Shown one piece after another: positions 25,259-34,694 of a stretch of 64,000 nt of DNA. This DNA comes from Kitasatospora phosalacinea (GTDB taxonomy: Bacteria; Actinomycetota; Actinomycetes; Streptomycetales; Streptomycetaceae). Position numbers and translations under genes: made by a program. The number at the start of each line of letters is the position of its first letter. The first letter of the stretch is position 1. The stretch covers positions 62,001 to 126,000 of the forward strand of contig NZ_BSSA01000002.1 in assembly GCF_030268885.1 (NCBI RefSeq), given 5' to 3'. A model generated the notes under the pieces. The model worked only from the letters and a program-made list of their open reading frames with translations. It did not search any database and was not told where the DNA came from.

Positions 25259-27589
25259 GTGGTGACAGGGGCGAGGCGGCGGCTGGGCGCGCTGCTGGCG
25301 GTGCTGGTGGCGGCGCTCGGGCTGGTGCTCGGCGGGGCGACGGCGGCGTCCGCGCACGCCACCCTGGAGGGCACCGACCCGGAGCGGGGCTCGGTGGTGG
25401 CGACCGCGCCCACCGCCGTCACGCTCACCTTCAGCGAGGGCGTGTCGCTGTCCACGGACTCGGTCCGGGTGCTCGACCCGCAGGGCAACGCGGTCGACGA
25501 CGGCAAGCCCGAGCACGTCGACGGCCGGGCCGCCACCGCCCGGGTCGCGCTGCGCTCCGGCCTCGCCAACGGCACCTACACGGTCGCCTGGCGGGCCGTC
25601 TCGGAGGACTCGCACCCCGTCGGCGGCGCCTTCACCTTCTCCGTCGGGGCCCCGTCCGACACCTCGGTGAACGCCGCCGCCGTCCAGGGCGCCGAGGCCG
25701 ACGACGCGGTCGCCCTCGCCTACGGCACCGCCCGCACCGTCGCCTACCTCGCGTTCGCGCTGCTGGCCGGGGCCGCCGCGTTCGTCCTCGCGGTCTGGCC
25801 CGGCGGCGCGGCCGTGCGCGGCGTGCAGCGACTGCTGATGACCGGGTGGGTCGCGCTGCTGCTGTCCACCGTCGCCGTGCTGATGCTGCGCGGCCCGTAC
25901 GAGCGCGGCACCGGCCTCGGGCAGTCCTTCGACCTCTCGCTGGTGCGCGCCACCCTGGACGAGCGGATCGGCACCGCGCTCGCCGCCCGGCTGCTGCTGC
26001 TCGCCGCCGCGGGCGTCTTCCTCTCGCTGCTGGTCGGCCAGTTGGGGACGCCGCAGCCGAAGCCCGCCCCCGCCGCGGGGACCGCGGGGACCGAGGAGCC
26101 CGCGGAGACCGAGGAGCCCGCGGACGAGGAGGAGGCGGAGCTGCGCCGGCTGGAGCGGGCCGCCGCCGAGCGCCCGCAGCGCGACGCCCGGCTCGGCCTC
26201 GGCCTGGCCGGACTCGCCCTCGCCCTCGCGCTGGCCGCGACCTGGGTCGGCGCCGACCACTCCTCGGTCGGCATCCAGGTGCCGCTGGCGCTCCCGATGG
26301 CCGCCCTGCACCTGCTCGCGATGGCCGGCTGGCTCGGCGGCCTCGCCGCCCTCGCCGTCGGTCTGCGTCACGGCCTGCCCGCCGCCGCCGTCGACCGCTT
26401 CTCCAGGCTGGCGTTCTGGCTGGTCGCGGTGCTCGCGGTGACCGGCGTCTACCAGTCCTGGCGCGGCCTCGGCTCCTGGAGCGCCCTGGTCGACACCGAG
26501 TACGGGCGGCTGCTGCTGATCAAGGTCGGCTGCGTGGCGGCAATGCTCGGCGTCGCCTGGATCTCCCGCGCCTGGACGGCCAGGCTGCGCACCGCCGACG
26601 AGACGGCGGCGGTCACGGCCGGGGCAGCCGGGATCGGCGGGGCTGCTGGGGCGGCCGGTGCCGGGGGCGGCGCGAACACCGCGGTCACCGCGGGCGCGGG
26701 AACTGCCGCGGACGTCGACGGCGGGGCCGTCGCGGACGGGGAAACCGTCGCGACCGGGGCGGAGCGCGCCGCGCGGGCGGCCGGCGCCGCGGGCGTGGCC
26801 GGTGCGGCGGGCGCGGACGCCCAGGACCGTTCGGCGGCCGTCGCGGGTGCCGACCCGGAGCGGGCCGCGCGGGCGGCCGGCGCCGCGGACGGGGCCGGTG
26901 CGGGCGCGAACACTGCGGTCACCGCGGGCGCGGGAACCGCCGCGGGCGGGGCCGGTGCGGCGGGCGCGGACGCGGCCGTCGCGGGTGCCGACCCGGAGCG
27001 GGCCGCCCAGCTGGCCCGGCAGCGGGCGGCGCGTGACCGGGCCCGGGGCGAGCGGGCCGCCGACGGCTCCCCCGCCCGGGCCGGGTTGCGGCGCAGCGTG
27101 GTGGTGGAGACCGCGGTGGCGGTGCTGGTGCTGGTGGTGACCACCATGCTGACCAACTCGCCGCCCGGACGCGTCGCGCAGGCCGTCGCGGGCGCCCCCG
27201 CCGCGTCGACCCCGTCGGCCGGGGCCCCGTCGGTGCCGGGGCGGACCGAGGAGCTGAAGCTCCCATACGACACCGGTGGCCGCACCGCCGGTGCCAAGGG
27301 CACCGCGGTCGTCACCGTCAACCCGGTCGCCACCGGGCCCAACGCCGTGACCCTGACGCTGACCGACTCGGCCGGGCAGCCCGCCGAGGTGCCGGAGCTG
27401 GAGCTGGCCTTCACCCTCCCCGACCGCGATCTCGGCCCGCTGCCGGTGGCCCTGCAGGCGCAGGGCACCGGCCGGTGGACCGGCACCGCGCAGCTGCCGC
27501 TGAACGGGGTGTGGGTGGTGTCGGTGACCGTCCGGTCCTCCGACATCGACCAGGTCACCGCCACCCAGCAGCTGAAGGTGGGGCAGTGA
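25259..27589 (+). CDS. CopC-CopD fusion, copper uptake/resistance membrane protein with repeat-rich insert
   Basis: About 776 residues from the GTG at 25259 (an ATG at 25235 is also possible but lacks a ribosome site). After a Sec signal comes a CopC domain: mature start AHATLEGTDPERGSVV with the N-terminal His, and VSEDSHPVGGAFTFSVG with the second site. A CopD membrane domain of about eight helices follows. Between residues about 450 and 590 an Ala/Gly/Thr-rich stretch (GANTAVTAGAGTAA twice, AVAGADPERAA twice) is inserted before the last helix, which ends in VLVLVVTTMLTNSPPG. A C-terminal beta-rich YtkA-like domain of about 110 residues completes it. The stop overlaps the next gene. Confidence 0.88.
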   Translation: MVTGARRRLGALLAVLVAALGLVLGGATAASAHATLEGTDPERGSVVATAPTAVTLTFSEGVSLSTDSVRVLDPQGNAVDDGKPEHVDGRAATARVALRSGLANGTYTVAWRAVSEDSHPVGGAFTFSVGAPSDTSVNAAAVQGAEADDAVALAYGTARTVAYLAFALLAGAAAFVLAVWPGGAAVRGVQRLLMTGWVALLLSTVAVLMLRGPYERGTGLGQSFDLSLVRATLDERIGTALAARLLLLAAAGVFLSLLVGQLGTPQPKPAPAAGTAGTEEPAETEEPADEEEAELRRLERAAAERPQRDARLGLGLAGLALALALAATWVGADHSSVGIQVPLALPMAALHLLAMAGWLGGLAALAVGLRHGLPAAAVDRFSRLAFWLVAVLAVTGVYQSWRGLGSWSALVDTEYGRLLLIKVGCVAAMLGVAWISRAWTARLRTADETAAVTAGAAGIGGAAGAAGAGGGANTAVTAGAGTAADVDGGAVADGETVATGAERAARAAGAAGVAGAAGADAQDRSAAVAGADPERAARAAGAADGAGAGANTAVTAGAGTAAGGAGAAGADAAVAGADPERAAQLARQRAARDRARGERAADGSPARAGLRRSVVVETAVAVLVLVVTTMLTNSPPGRVAQAVAGAPAASTPSAGAPSVPGRTEELKLPYDTGGRTAGAKGTAVVTVNPVATGPNAVTLTLTDSAGQPAEVPELELAFTLPDRDLGPLPVALQAQGTGRWTGTAQLPLNGVWVVSVTVRSSDIDQVTATQQLKVGQ
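26672..27006. repeat. Imperfect internal repeats within the copCD gene
   Basis: Two 40-base units at 26672-26711 and 26906-26945 differ at two positions, and two 35-base units at 26834-26868 and 26972-27006 are identical. All are in frame and encode the Ala/Gly-rich insert of the CopC-CopD protein, which suggests growth by slippage or unequal recombination. Confidence 0.8.
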
Positions 27590-28809
27590 GCGGCGGTGCG
27601 GTCGGGCCGTCCCGGCGGGCGGTGCTCGGCGGGGCCGGGGCCGGGCTCGCGGTGGGGGCGGTCGGCGGGGCGTGGGGCGGGCGGGCGTCCGCGCACGCCC
27701 CCGCCGACGGGGGGACGCCGGGCGCGGCCCGGGTGCCGTTCCACGGGCCGCGGCAGGCCGGGATCGTCGAGCCCGCCCAGGCCCGGGTGGAGTGGGCCGC
27801 GTTCGACCTGCTGGCCAGCACCGGGCGGGACGGGCTGACCGCGCTGCTGCGCGGCTGGTCGGCGGCGGCCGCCCGGATGGCCGCGGGCGAGCCGGCCGCG
27901 GAGGGCGAGAACCAGATCGCGCTGGACGCCGGACCGAACTCGCTGACCGTCACCTTCGGCTTCGGCGCGTCCCTGTTCGACAAGGTCGGCCTGGCCGACC
28001 GCCGTCCGGCGGCGCTGGCCGCGCTGCCCGCCTTCCCGGGCGACGCGCTGGACCCGGCCCGCTCCGACGGCGACCTGTGGGTGCAGGTCGGCGCGGACGA
28101 CGCCCTGGTCGCGGTGCACGCGCTGCGGGTGCTGGTGCGGCTGGCCACCGGGCTGGCCGCGCCGCGCTGGCTGATGTCGGGTTTCGCCCGCACGCCCGGG
28201 GCGACGCCGCACCCGATGACCGGCCGCAACCTGATGGGCCAGGTCGACGGCACCAACAACCCGCGCCCGCAGGACCCGGACTTCGCCGCCACCGTGTTCG
28301 CCACCGGCCCGGACTGGATGGCCGGCGGCAGCTACGCGGTGCTGCGCCGGATCCGGATGCTGCTGGAGGGCTGGGACACCCTGCCGCTGGACAAGCAGGA
28401 GCGGATCATCGGCCGCCGCAAGAGCGACGGCGCCCCGCTCTCCGGCGGCCCCGACGCGGTCGAGCGCACCCCGGTCGACCTGGCCGCCACCCACGCCGAC
28501 GGCACCCTGAAGATCGCCCCGGACGCGCACGTCCGGGTCGCCGCGGCGGTCTCCAACGGCGGGGCGGCGATGCTGCGGCGCGGCTTCTCCTTCCACGACG
28601 GCCTGCTCGCCGACGGCTCCCCCGACGCCGGGCTGCTGTTCGCCGCGTACCAGGCCGACCCGGCGCGCGGCTTCGTGCCCGTGCAGCAGCGGCTGTCCCG
28701 GGGCGACGGCCTGTCCCGGTACCTGCGGCACGAGGCGTCGGCGCTGTTCGCGGTGGTGCCGGGCGCGCCCGCGGGCGGGTACGTGGGACAGCAGCTGCTG
28801 GAGGGCTAG
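27586..28809 (+). CDS. dtpA: Tat-exported Dyp-type haem peroxidase (DtpA/EfeB-like)
   Basis: A 407-residue protein. The GTG start overlaps the copCD stop (GTGA). The Tat signal is SRRAVLGGAGAGLAVGAVGG with twin Arg. Dyp hallmarks are NLMGQVDGTNNPRPQD, containing the GxxDG catalytic Asp, and IAPDAHVRVAAAVSNGG, containing the proximal haem His, followed by MLRRGFSFHDG. In Streptomyces lividans the equivalent DtpA is exported through Tat, sits in the same gene order after SCO and PCuAC genes, and is needed for GlxA maturation. I infer the same role here. Confidence 0.92.
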   Translation: MSGGAVGPSRRAVLGGAGAGLAVGAVGGAWGGRASAHAPADGGTPGAARVPFHGPRQAGIVEPAQARVEWAAFDLLASTGRDGLTALLRGWSAAAARMAAGEPAAEGENQIALDAGPNSLTVTFGFGASLFDKVGLADRRPAALAALPAFPGDALDPARSDGDLWVQVGADDALVAVHALRVLVRLATGLAAPRWLMSGFARTPGATPHPMTGRNLMGQVDGTNNPRPQDPDFAATVFATGPDWMAGGSYAVLRRIRMLLEGWDTLPLDKQERIIGRRKSDGAPLSGGPDAVERTPVDLAATHADGTLKIAPDAHVRVAAAVSNGGAAMLRRGFSFHDGLLADGSPDAGLLFAAYQADPARGFVPVQQRLSRGDGLSRYLRHEASALFAVVPGAPAGGYVGQQLLEG

Positions 28810-28930
28810 CCCCCGGTCCGGTCCGCTGCCCGCAGAGCGGGACGGGGCCGGGCGGGGCCGGGAAAGTGGCTATGGTGACGGGGTGGGCCGGGGATGCCCA
28901 CGCGTACGCGCAGTGAGTTCGGAGGCGGTC

Positions 28931-29866
28931 ATGTCGGCGACCCGTTACACCTACCTCGGGCCCGCGGGCACCTTCACCGAGGCGGCGCTGCGCACCCTTC
29001 CGGAGGCGGCGACCCGGGAGCTGACGCCGGTGGCCTCGGTGTCGGCGGCGCTGGACGCGGTGCGGGCCGGCGAGGCCGCGGGCGCGATGGTGGCGATCGA
29101 GAACTCGGTGGACGGCGCGGTCACCACCACCAGCGACGAGCTGATCAACGGCAGCCCGCTGATGATCTACCGCGAGGTGCTGCTGCCGATCTCGTTCGCG
29201 GTGATGGTCCGGCCCGGCACCACCGCAGGCGACGTCAAGACGGTCAGCGGCCACCCGGTGGCGCAGCCGCAGGTGCGGCACTGGCTGGCCACCAACCTGC
29301 CCGACGCGCAGTGGGAGTCGGCGGCGTCCAACGCGGAGGCGGCCCGGCTGGTGCAGGAGGGCCGCTACGACGCGGCGGTGGCGGGGGCGTTCGCGGCCGA
29401 GCTGTACGGGCTGGAGGTGCTGTCGGACGAGATCCACGACGCGGCCGCGCCGACCACCCGGTTCGTGCTGGCGGGCCGTCCGGGGCGGGTGTCCTCGGCG
29501 ACCGGCTGGGACAAGACCTCGATGGTGGTCTGGCTGCCGGACGACCACCCGGGCGCGCTGCTGGAGCTGCTGCAGGAGTTCGCGGTGCGCGGGATCAACC
29601 TGATGCGGATCGAGTCCCGGCCGACCGGCGAGGGCATGGGCAACTACTGCTTCCTGATCGACTGCGAGGGGCACCTGAGCGAGCGGCGGGTCAGCGAGGC
29701 GCTGATGGGCCTGAAGCGGATCTGCCCGCAGGTGCGCTTCCTCGGCTCCTACCCGCGGGCCGACAAGGGCACCGCCTTCCCGCTCCGCAACGGCACCTCG
29801 GACCTGGACTTCGCGAACGCCGCGGACTGGCTCTCGCGCTGCCTGGACGGGCGCGGCGAGCTGTAA
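28931..29866 (+). CDS. pheA: Prephenate dehydratase
   Basis: A 311-residue enzyme that converts prephenate to phenylpyruvate in phenylalanine synthesis. The catalytic domain begins RYTYLGPAGTFTEAAL and contains VDGAVTTTSDELI and the TRF motif (APTTRFVLAG). The ACT regulatory domain follows (SMVVWLPDDHPGALLELLQE) with the ESRP motif (MRIESRPTGEG), so feedback inhibition by phenylalanine is expected. GGAGG six bases before the ATG at 28931 decides the start over the in-frame ATG at 28883. Confidence 0.95.
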   Translation: MSATRYTYLGPAGTFTEAALRTLPEAATRELTPVASVSAALDAVRAGEAAGAMVAIENSVDGAVTTTSDELINGSPLMIYREVLLPISFAVMVRPGTTAGDVKTVSGHPVAQPQVRHWLATNLPDAQWESAASNAEAARLVQEGRYDAAVAGAFAAELYGLEVLSDEIHDAAAPTTRFVLAGRPGRVSSATGWDKTSMVVWLPDDHPGALLELLQEFAVRGINLMRIESRPTGEGMGNYCFLIDCEGHLSERRVSEALMGLKRICPQVRFLGSYPRADKGTAFPLRNGTSDLDFANAADWLSRCLDGRGEL

Positions 29867-29991
29867 CCGGGCCGTTCTCCGGGCGGGGCCGCCCGTTCAC
29901 CTCCGGCCCGCCCGGAGGTCACCCGCCCGGCGCAGCCCCGTTCACCTGGGGCGCGGTCGGCCCGGCCGGTCCGGGCGGCGGGCGGGGCGGT

Positions 29992-30362
29992 TCATCCACA
30001 GGCGGACGGGCGGCGTCCACAGGCCCGGTTGTCCCCAGCTGACGGGCAGTTATCCACAGGCCTCGGCCGGAGTCGACAAAGCGGTAAGGAAACCCCCAGA
30101 GCCGGTCAGATCATCTACTAGCGGCGCGGAGTGGACTTATCGGACCAGAGTCGCCCCCGCAGTGACAAATCACCTGGGCGAGCGAGCGAATTCCCTCACT
30201 CGGGAAGCCGAATCGAGGTTTGAAACCTGCAATTCGCGGTTCGGACGTCTGCGGACCTTTGCTCCCCCACTGTCCACAGGATGACGTGCGGTCCTGTGGA
30301 TAACCCGCTCCCGGAAGGGTTTTCCACCGGGGTTATCCACAGGCGGAGCGCAGTTATCCCCA
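29992..30362. other. Cluster of DnaA-box-like 9-mers
   Basis: The 547-bp gap between pheA and serS holds no gene but has three exact TTATCCACA boxes (30050-30058 plus, 30295-30303 minus, 30333-30341 plus). Near matches are TCATCCACA (29992), GCGTCCACA (30013), TTGTCCCCA (30029), CTGTCCACA (30270) and TTATCCCCA (30354). The Streptomyces consensus is TTGTCCACA/TTATCCACA. None of the genes that normally flank oriC (dnaA, dnaN) is here, so it is not the main origin. It could titrate or reactivate DnaA, or let DnaA control serS. The 30061-30240 part is relatively A+T-rich. Confidence 0.65.
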
Positions 30363-30400
30363 ACCCCGGGCGGCGTCCCGGAACGGCCCCCGGCCACCGG

Positions 30401-30406
30401 TAGGCT
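30401..30406 (+). promoter_or_regulatory. -10 box of serS, leaderless start
   Basis: TAGGCT ends seven bases before the GTG of serS and no Shine-Dalgarno sequence is seen. The message therefore probably starts at the start codon. Confidence 0.5.
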
Positions 30407-30413
30407 GGAGCGC

Positions 30414-31694
30414 GTGATCGACCTCCGCCTGCTCCGTGAAGACCCCGAGCGAGTGCGCGCCTCGCAGCGCTCCCGTGGTGAGGACGTCGACCTGGTCGAC
30501 GCCCTGCTCTCCGCCGACGAACGCCGCCGCGCGTCCGGCACCCGCTTCGACGAGCTGCGCGCCGAGCAGAAGCAGCTGGGCAGGCAGGTGGCCGCCGCCA
30601 AGGGCGAGGAGAAGGCCGCCCTGCTGGCCCGCACCAAGGAGCTGGCCGCCGAGGTGAAGGCCGCCGACGCCGCCCAGGGCGAGGCGAAGGAGGAGGCCGA
30701 GCGGCTGCAGCGCGCGCTGGCCAACCTGATCGACCCGGCCGCCCCGGTCGGCGGCGAGGAGGACTTCGTCACGCTGGAGGAGATCGGCACCCCGCGCGAC
30801 TTCGCCGCCGAGGGCTTCGAGCCCCGCGACCACGTCGAACTGGGCCAGCTGCTCGGCGCGATCGACACCGAGCGCGGCGCCAAGGTCGCCGGTGCCCGCT
30901 CCTACTACCTGACCGGCCCCGGCGCGCTGCTGGAGCTCGCCCTGGTCAACATGGCGATGGCGCAGGCCACCGCGGTCGGCTTCACCCCGATGATCACCCC
31001 GGCGCTGGTCCGCCCCGCCGCGATGGACGGCACCGGCTTCCTCGGCCAGGCCGCCGAGAACGTCTACTACCTCGCCGACGACGACCGCTACCTGGTCGGC
31101 ACCAGCGAGGTCCCGCTCGCCGCCTACCACATGGACGAGATCCTGGACGCCGAGCGGCTCCCGCTGCGGTACGCCGGCTTCTCCTCCTGCTTCCGCCGCG
31201 AGGCCGGCACCTACGGCAAGGACACCCGCGGCATCATCCGCGTCCACCAGTTCGAGAAGGTGGAGATGTTCGTCTTCACCACCCCCGAGGACGCCGAGGC
31301 CGAGCACCGCCGCCTGCTCCAGTGGGAGAAGGACTTCCTGAACGCGCTGGAACTGCCCTACCGGGTCATCGACGTCGCCTCCGGCGACCTCGGCGCCTCC
31401 GCCGCCCGCAAGTTCGACATCGAGGCGTGGGTTCCGACCCAGGGCAAGTACCGCGAGGTCACCTCCACCTCCAACACCACCGAGTACCAGGCCCGCCGGC
31501 TCTCCATCCGGATGCGCGACGGCGAGGGCGTCCGCCCGCTCGCCACCCTCAACGGCACCCTGGTCGCCGTCCCCCGGGTGATCGTCGCGCTGCTGGAGAA
31601 CCACCAGCGGGCCGACGGCTCGGTGGTCCTGCCCGAGGCGCTGCGACCCTTCCTCGGCGGGAGGTCCGTGCTGGAGCCCGTCGCCGCCCGGTAA
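30414..31694 (+). CDS. serS: Seryl-tRNA synthetase
   Basis: A 426-residue class II synthetase that charges tRNA-Ser. Residues 1-105 form the long antiparallel coiled coil that grips the tRNA ([20 protein letters not shown], then [12 protein letters not shown]). The catalytic core has [16 protein letters not shown], motif 2 [17 protein letters not shown] and motif 3 [19 protein letters not shown]. Length and motifs are complete. It is followed 30 bases later by a HAD phosphatase gene, probably co-transcribed. Confidence 0.97.
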   Translation: MIDLRLLREDPERVRASQRSRGEDVDLVDALLSADERRRASGTRFDELRAEQKQLGRQVAAAKGEEKAALLARTKELAAEVKAADAAQGEAKEEAERLQRALANLIDPAAPVGGEEDFVTLEEIGTPRDFAAEGFEPRDHVELGQLLGAIDTERGAKVAGARSYYLTGPGALLELALVNMAMAQATAVGFTPMITPALVRPAAMDGTGFLGQAAENVYYLADDDRYLVGTSEVPLAAYHMDEILDAERLPLRYAGFSSCFRREAGTYGKDTRGIIRVHQFEKVEMFVFTTPEDAEAEHRRLLQWEKDFLNALELPYRVIDVASGDLGASAARKFDIEAWVPTQGKYREVTSTSNTTEYQARRLSIRMRDGEGVRPLATLNGTLVAVPRVIVALLENHQRADGSVVLPEALRPFLGGRSVLEPVAAR

Positions 31695-31724
31695 CCCCAC
31701 CTTCGTCCAGGAGCACCCCGCGCC

Positions 31725-32540
31725 ATGAGCACCGCCCCCCTGCCCTACCGGCTGGTCGCCACCGACCTCGACGGGACGCTGCTCACCAGCGCCGAGAACG
31801 TCTCCGCCCGCACCCGCGAGGCCCTGGGCGCGGTCACCGCGCTCGGGGCGAAGCACATCATCGTCACCGGCCGCTCGGCCGGCTGGACCAGGCCGGTCCT
31901 CGACGAGATCGGGTACACCGGGATAGCGGTCTGCGGGCAGGGCGCCCAGGTCTACGACGCGGGCGCGCACAAGCTGCTCACCTCCGTCACCCTGGACCGG
32001 CAGCTGGCCGCCCTCGCCCTCGCCAAGATCGAGGCCGAGACCGGCCCGCTGGCCGTCGCCGCCAACCGGGACGGCCTGGACGGCGAAGTGGTCGCCGGGC
32101 CCGGCTACCGACTGCGGATCGGCACCGACCTGCCGATCCGGCCGGTCGCGCCCGAGGAACTGCTCGCCGCCCCCGTCAGCAAGCTGTACATCCAGCACCC
32201 CGACCTGACGGACGACCAACTCGCGGAAGCCGCACAGGCGGTGGCCGGGCAGCTGGTCAACGTCACGATGGCCGGCGAGAGCATCGTCGAGCTCCTCCCG
32301 CTCGGTCTGACCAAGGCCACCGGCCTCTCGCTGGCCGCCCGCCGCCTGGGCGTCACCGCCGCCGAGACCATCGCCTTCGGCGACATGCCCAACGACGTCC
32401 CGATGTTCCGCTGGGCCGGGTACGGCGTGGCGATGGGCAACGCGCACGAGCAGCTGCGCGCGGTGGCCGACGAGGTGACGGTCGGCAACGACGAGGACGG
32501 CGTCGCCGTGGTGCTGGACCGGGTGTTCGGGCTGCGCTGA
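31725..32540 (+). CDS. HAD superfamily hydrolase, Cof type
   Basis: A 271-residue phosphatase. Motif I is VATDLDGTLLTSAENV (nucleophile Asp), motif II IIVTGRSAGWTR, motif III the Lys of LTKATGLSLAARRLG, and motif IV FGDMPNDVPMF, with the C2 cap between. Members dephosphorylate sugar phosphates or flavin and pyridoxal cofactors. Which applies here is unknown. The gene commonly follows serS in Streptomyces. Confidence 0.9.
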   Translation: MSTAPLPYRLVATDLDGTLLTSAENVSARTREALGAVTALGAKHIIVTGRSAGWTRPVLDEIGYTGIAVCGQGAQVYDAGAHKLLTSVTLDRQLAALALAKIEAETGPLAVAANRDGLDGEVVAGPGYRLRIGTDLPIRPVAPEELLAAPVSKLYIQHPDLTDDQLAEAAQAVAGQLVNVTMAGESIVELLPLGLTKATGLSLAARRLGVTAAETIAFGDMPNDVPMFRWAGYGVAMGNAHEQLRAVADEVTVGNDEDGVAVVLDRVFGLR

Positions 32541-32614
32541 ACCCCGCGCCCGCGCCCCGCGCACGGCCGTCGCCGGGCGCGGGGAGCCGGACGCGGGGAG
32601 CCGGGCGCGGGGTT
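32540..32614. terminator. Long hairpin with 14-bp tandem repeats between convergent genes
   Basis: A 13-bp perfect stem (aaccccgcgcccg, 32540-32552 with 32602-32614) closes a large loop. Part of the loop and right arm is made of tandem 14-base units starting cgcggggagccgg at 32578 and 32592, with a partial third copy. It lies between the HAD and LCP genes, which converge. Confidence 0.6.
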
Positions 32615-32625
32615 CCGACGGGCCG

Positions 32626-34410
32626 TCAGCCGAAGGACAGGTCGGAGCAGGCGTCCTGGTCCGCGGAGCGGGCCCCCTCGGCGACCTGGGAGGGGACCGG
32701 GCCCGGGTTGGTGGCACCGGCCGAGGCCGTCCCGCCCCCGGCCGCGGCCGCGTAGTCCTTGCCGAGCACCAGCGAGATGCCGGACGCCCCCCCGGCCTCG
32801 ACCGTCGCGCCGGGGAACAGCGCGGCCACGGCCTGCGCACGCTCCTTCAGCGCGGCCGAGGCGTACTGGACCACCGTGGTGGCGTGGCTCTGGCTGGGCG
32901 CGTTGCCGGTCGTGGTGACGGTGTAGTTGGCGGCCTTGAGCGTCGCGGCGGCCTTGTTGCCGAGGCCGCCGGTGGTGGTGCCGTTGTAGACGGCGACCTT
33001 GACGCCGGTGCCGTCCGCCGGCGGGGCGGGCGTCGCGGTGGGCGTCGCGGTGGGCGTCGCGGCCCCGGCCGGGGACGGGGAGGCGCTGCCGGCGCTGGCG
33101 TCCCGGTTGTCGAGGGTCCGGTCGGCCTTCAGCGCGGCCCACAGCTGGTCGACCTCGGGGTGGTCGAGGCCGATCTTGGCGCCCTCGTAGTGCCAGGGGG
33201 TGGTGACGAACTTGATGTCGTGCAGGTCGATGCCCTTGAGCGTCATCGCCAGGTCGGTCAGCTTCTCGACGCTGTCCAGGTCCTCGTCCACGGTCAGCGA
33301 CCTGGTGGCGGCGTCGGCCAGCGGGTACAGGCTGGTCGGGCTCATCCCGTTCGACTTGACCTGCTTGATCAGCGCCGAGAGGAAGGCCTGCTGGCGCTTC
33401 ATCCGGCCCACGTCGGAGCCGTCGCCGATGCCGTGCCGCAGTCGGACGTAGTCCAGCGCGCCCTGGCCCTCCACCTTCTGGACGCCCTTGTGGTAGATCA
33501 GCTTGCCCTTGTGGCCCAGGTTGGGGTTGAGGTCGCCCTCGTAGATGTCGTTGGGCAGGCAGACCTGGACGCCGTCGACGGCCTTGGTCATCGAGGAGAA
33601 GCCCTCGAAGTTGACCACGATGGTGTGGTCGACCCGCAGGTCGGTGAGCTTCTCCACGGTGTTCTGGGTGCAGGCCGGGTTGCCCTGCTCGGTGTTGCCG
33701 ACCGAGAAGGCGGCGTTGAACCGGGTGCCGGTCTGCTCCTTGGTCCACGTCTTGTTCGGCAGCTTGCAGCTGGGGATGGTGACCAGCGCGTCGCGCGGGA
33801 TCGAGACGCCGACGGCGTGCTTGTGGTCGGCGTAGACGTGCAGCAGGATCGTGGTGTCGGAGCGGGCGCCGCCGTCCTCGCCGCCGCCGAGGTCCTTGTT
33901 CGCGCCGTCGCGCGAGTCGGAGCCGATCAGCAGGATGTTCATCGGCTTGTTGCCGTTGGCGTCGGCCGCCGCCTCCGGGGGGCGGCTCTGGCTGACGCCG
34001 GACTTGTCCCAGGAGGAGAGGTTGGAGTTCAGCCGCCAGTAGAGGAAGCCGCCGGTGCCGACCACCGCGAGACTGGTGCCGACCAGGCTCCAGACCACGA
34101 TCCGCTTGGTCCGGCGGGGCTTGCGGCGCCCCTGCGCCGCCCGCCGGGCCCCGGCCCGGCCGCCCTCCGGCGGTCCGCCCGCGTCCGCGCCCTGGGTCCG
34201 CCGTCCGCTCCGCCCCTGCGCGGCGCGGCGCGCCTCGGCCCGGCCCCCGGTGGGGGCGGCGTCGTGGCTGCCGGTGCGGCTGCGCGGCACCCGCGGCCCG
34301 GGTGCGTCGTCGCGCTGGGGCGCGTCCTGCCGGTACGGATCACCCTGCGGGGTGAGGTCCTCCCACCACCCGGGGTCCTCACCCGGCGCCCCCGCCCTGC
34401 GGCCTGTCAT
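32626..34410 (-). CDS. LytR-CpsA-Psr (LCP) family protein with LytR C-terminal domain
   Basis: A 594-residue membrane protein. Residues 1-95 are a basic cytoplasmic tail, including a repeated ARRAAQGR. One helix follows (IVVWSLVGTSLAVVGTGGFL), then the LCP domain: MNILLIGSDSRDG, RSDTTILLHV, VGVSIPRDALVTIP with the key Arg and Asp residues, and VRLRHGIGDGSDVGRMKRQQ. A Thr/Pro/Ala linker leads to a LytR_C domain (VKVAVYNGTTTGGLGNKAAA). LCP enzymes transfer wall teichoic acid or other glycopolymers onto peptidoglycan. The ATG at 34410 is preceded by a weak site; the frame is open far upstream. Confidence 0.9.
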   Translation of the reverse strand: MTGRRAGAPGEDPGWWEDLTPQGDPYRQDAPQRDDAPGPRVPRSRTGSHDAAPTGGRAEARRAAQGRSGRRTQGADAGGPPEGGRAGARRAAQGRRKPRRTKRIVVWSLVGTSLAVVGTGGFLYWRLNSNLSSWDKSGVSQSRPPEAAADANGNKPMNILLIGSDSRDGANKDLGGGEDGGARSDTTILLHVYADHKHAVGVSIPRDALVTIPSCKLPNKTWTKEQTGTRFNAAFSVGNTEQGNPACTQNTVEKLTDLRVDHTIVVNFEGFSSMTKAVDGVQVCLPNDIYEGDLNPNLGHKGKLIYHKGVQKVEGQGALDYVRLRHGIGDGSDVGRMKRQQAFLSALIKQVKSNGMSPTSLYPLADAATRSLTVDEDLDSVEKLTDLAMTLKGIDLHDIKFVTTPWHYEGAKIGLDHPEVDQLWAALKADRTLDNRDASAGSASPSPAGAATPTATPTATPAPPADGTGVKVAVYNGTTTGGLGNKAAATLKAANYTVTTTGNAPSQSHATTVVQYASAALKERAQAVAALFPGATVEAGGASGISLVLGKDYAAAAGGGTASAGATNPGPVPSQVAEGARSADQDACSDLSFG

Positions 34411-34629
34411 ACCTGCACCCTTCACCGGAGGCGGCCTTCGGGCGCCTCTGCCACCGCTCGCCGCCGCACGCGTCGTCGCCGACGGGCGGAAGGAGCCGGA
34501 GAGCGGAGCATACAAAGGGATCATTTCCGAGTCACTGCCCGGGGCACGCTCCGTGCAGTGGAACGCCCGTGCGCGGACCGCCGGTTCCCGGACCGGGGTG
34601 TGAGGCGCGCAACGCCCGGCGGCGGGACG

Positions 34630-34663
34630 GGCGTTCGCCGCTCCCGGCGGCGGGCGGCGAACG
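34630..34663. promoter_or_regulatory. Inverted repeat in the LCP-GntR divergent region
   Basis: An 11-bp perfect stem (gcgttcgccgc with gcggcgaacgc) with a 12-base loop lies between the divergent LCP and GntR genes. The 337-bp region 34411-34746 contains no gene I can support; besides this hairpin it holds the direct repeats listed next. Confidence 0.4.
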
Positions 34664-34694
34664 CGCGTCCGGGACGCGGCGCCGGGGTCCGGAT

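Noticed and set aside
30061..30240. tRNA or small RNA gene before serS
   Set aside because: No cloverleaf arms or conserved T-loop could be found; the A+T richness is better explained by promoter or DnaA-binding function.
29992..30362. Chromosomal origin (oriC)
   Set aside because: Despite the DnaA boxes, dnaA, dnaN and other flanking genes of an actinobacterial oriC are absent and the boxes are fewer than in known Streptomyces origins.
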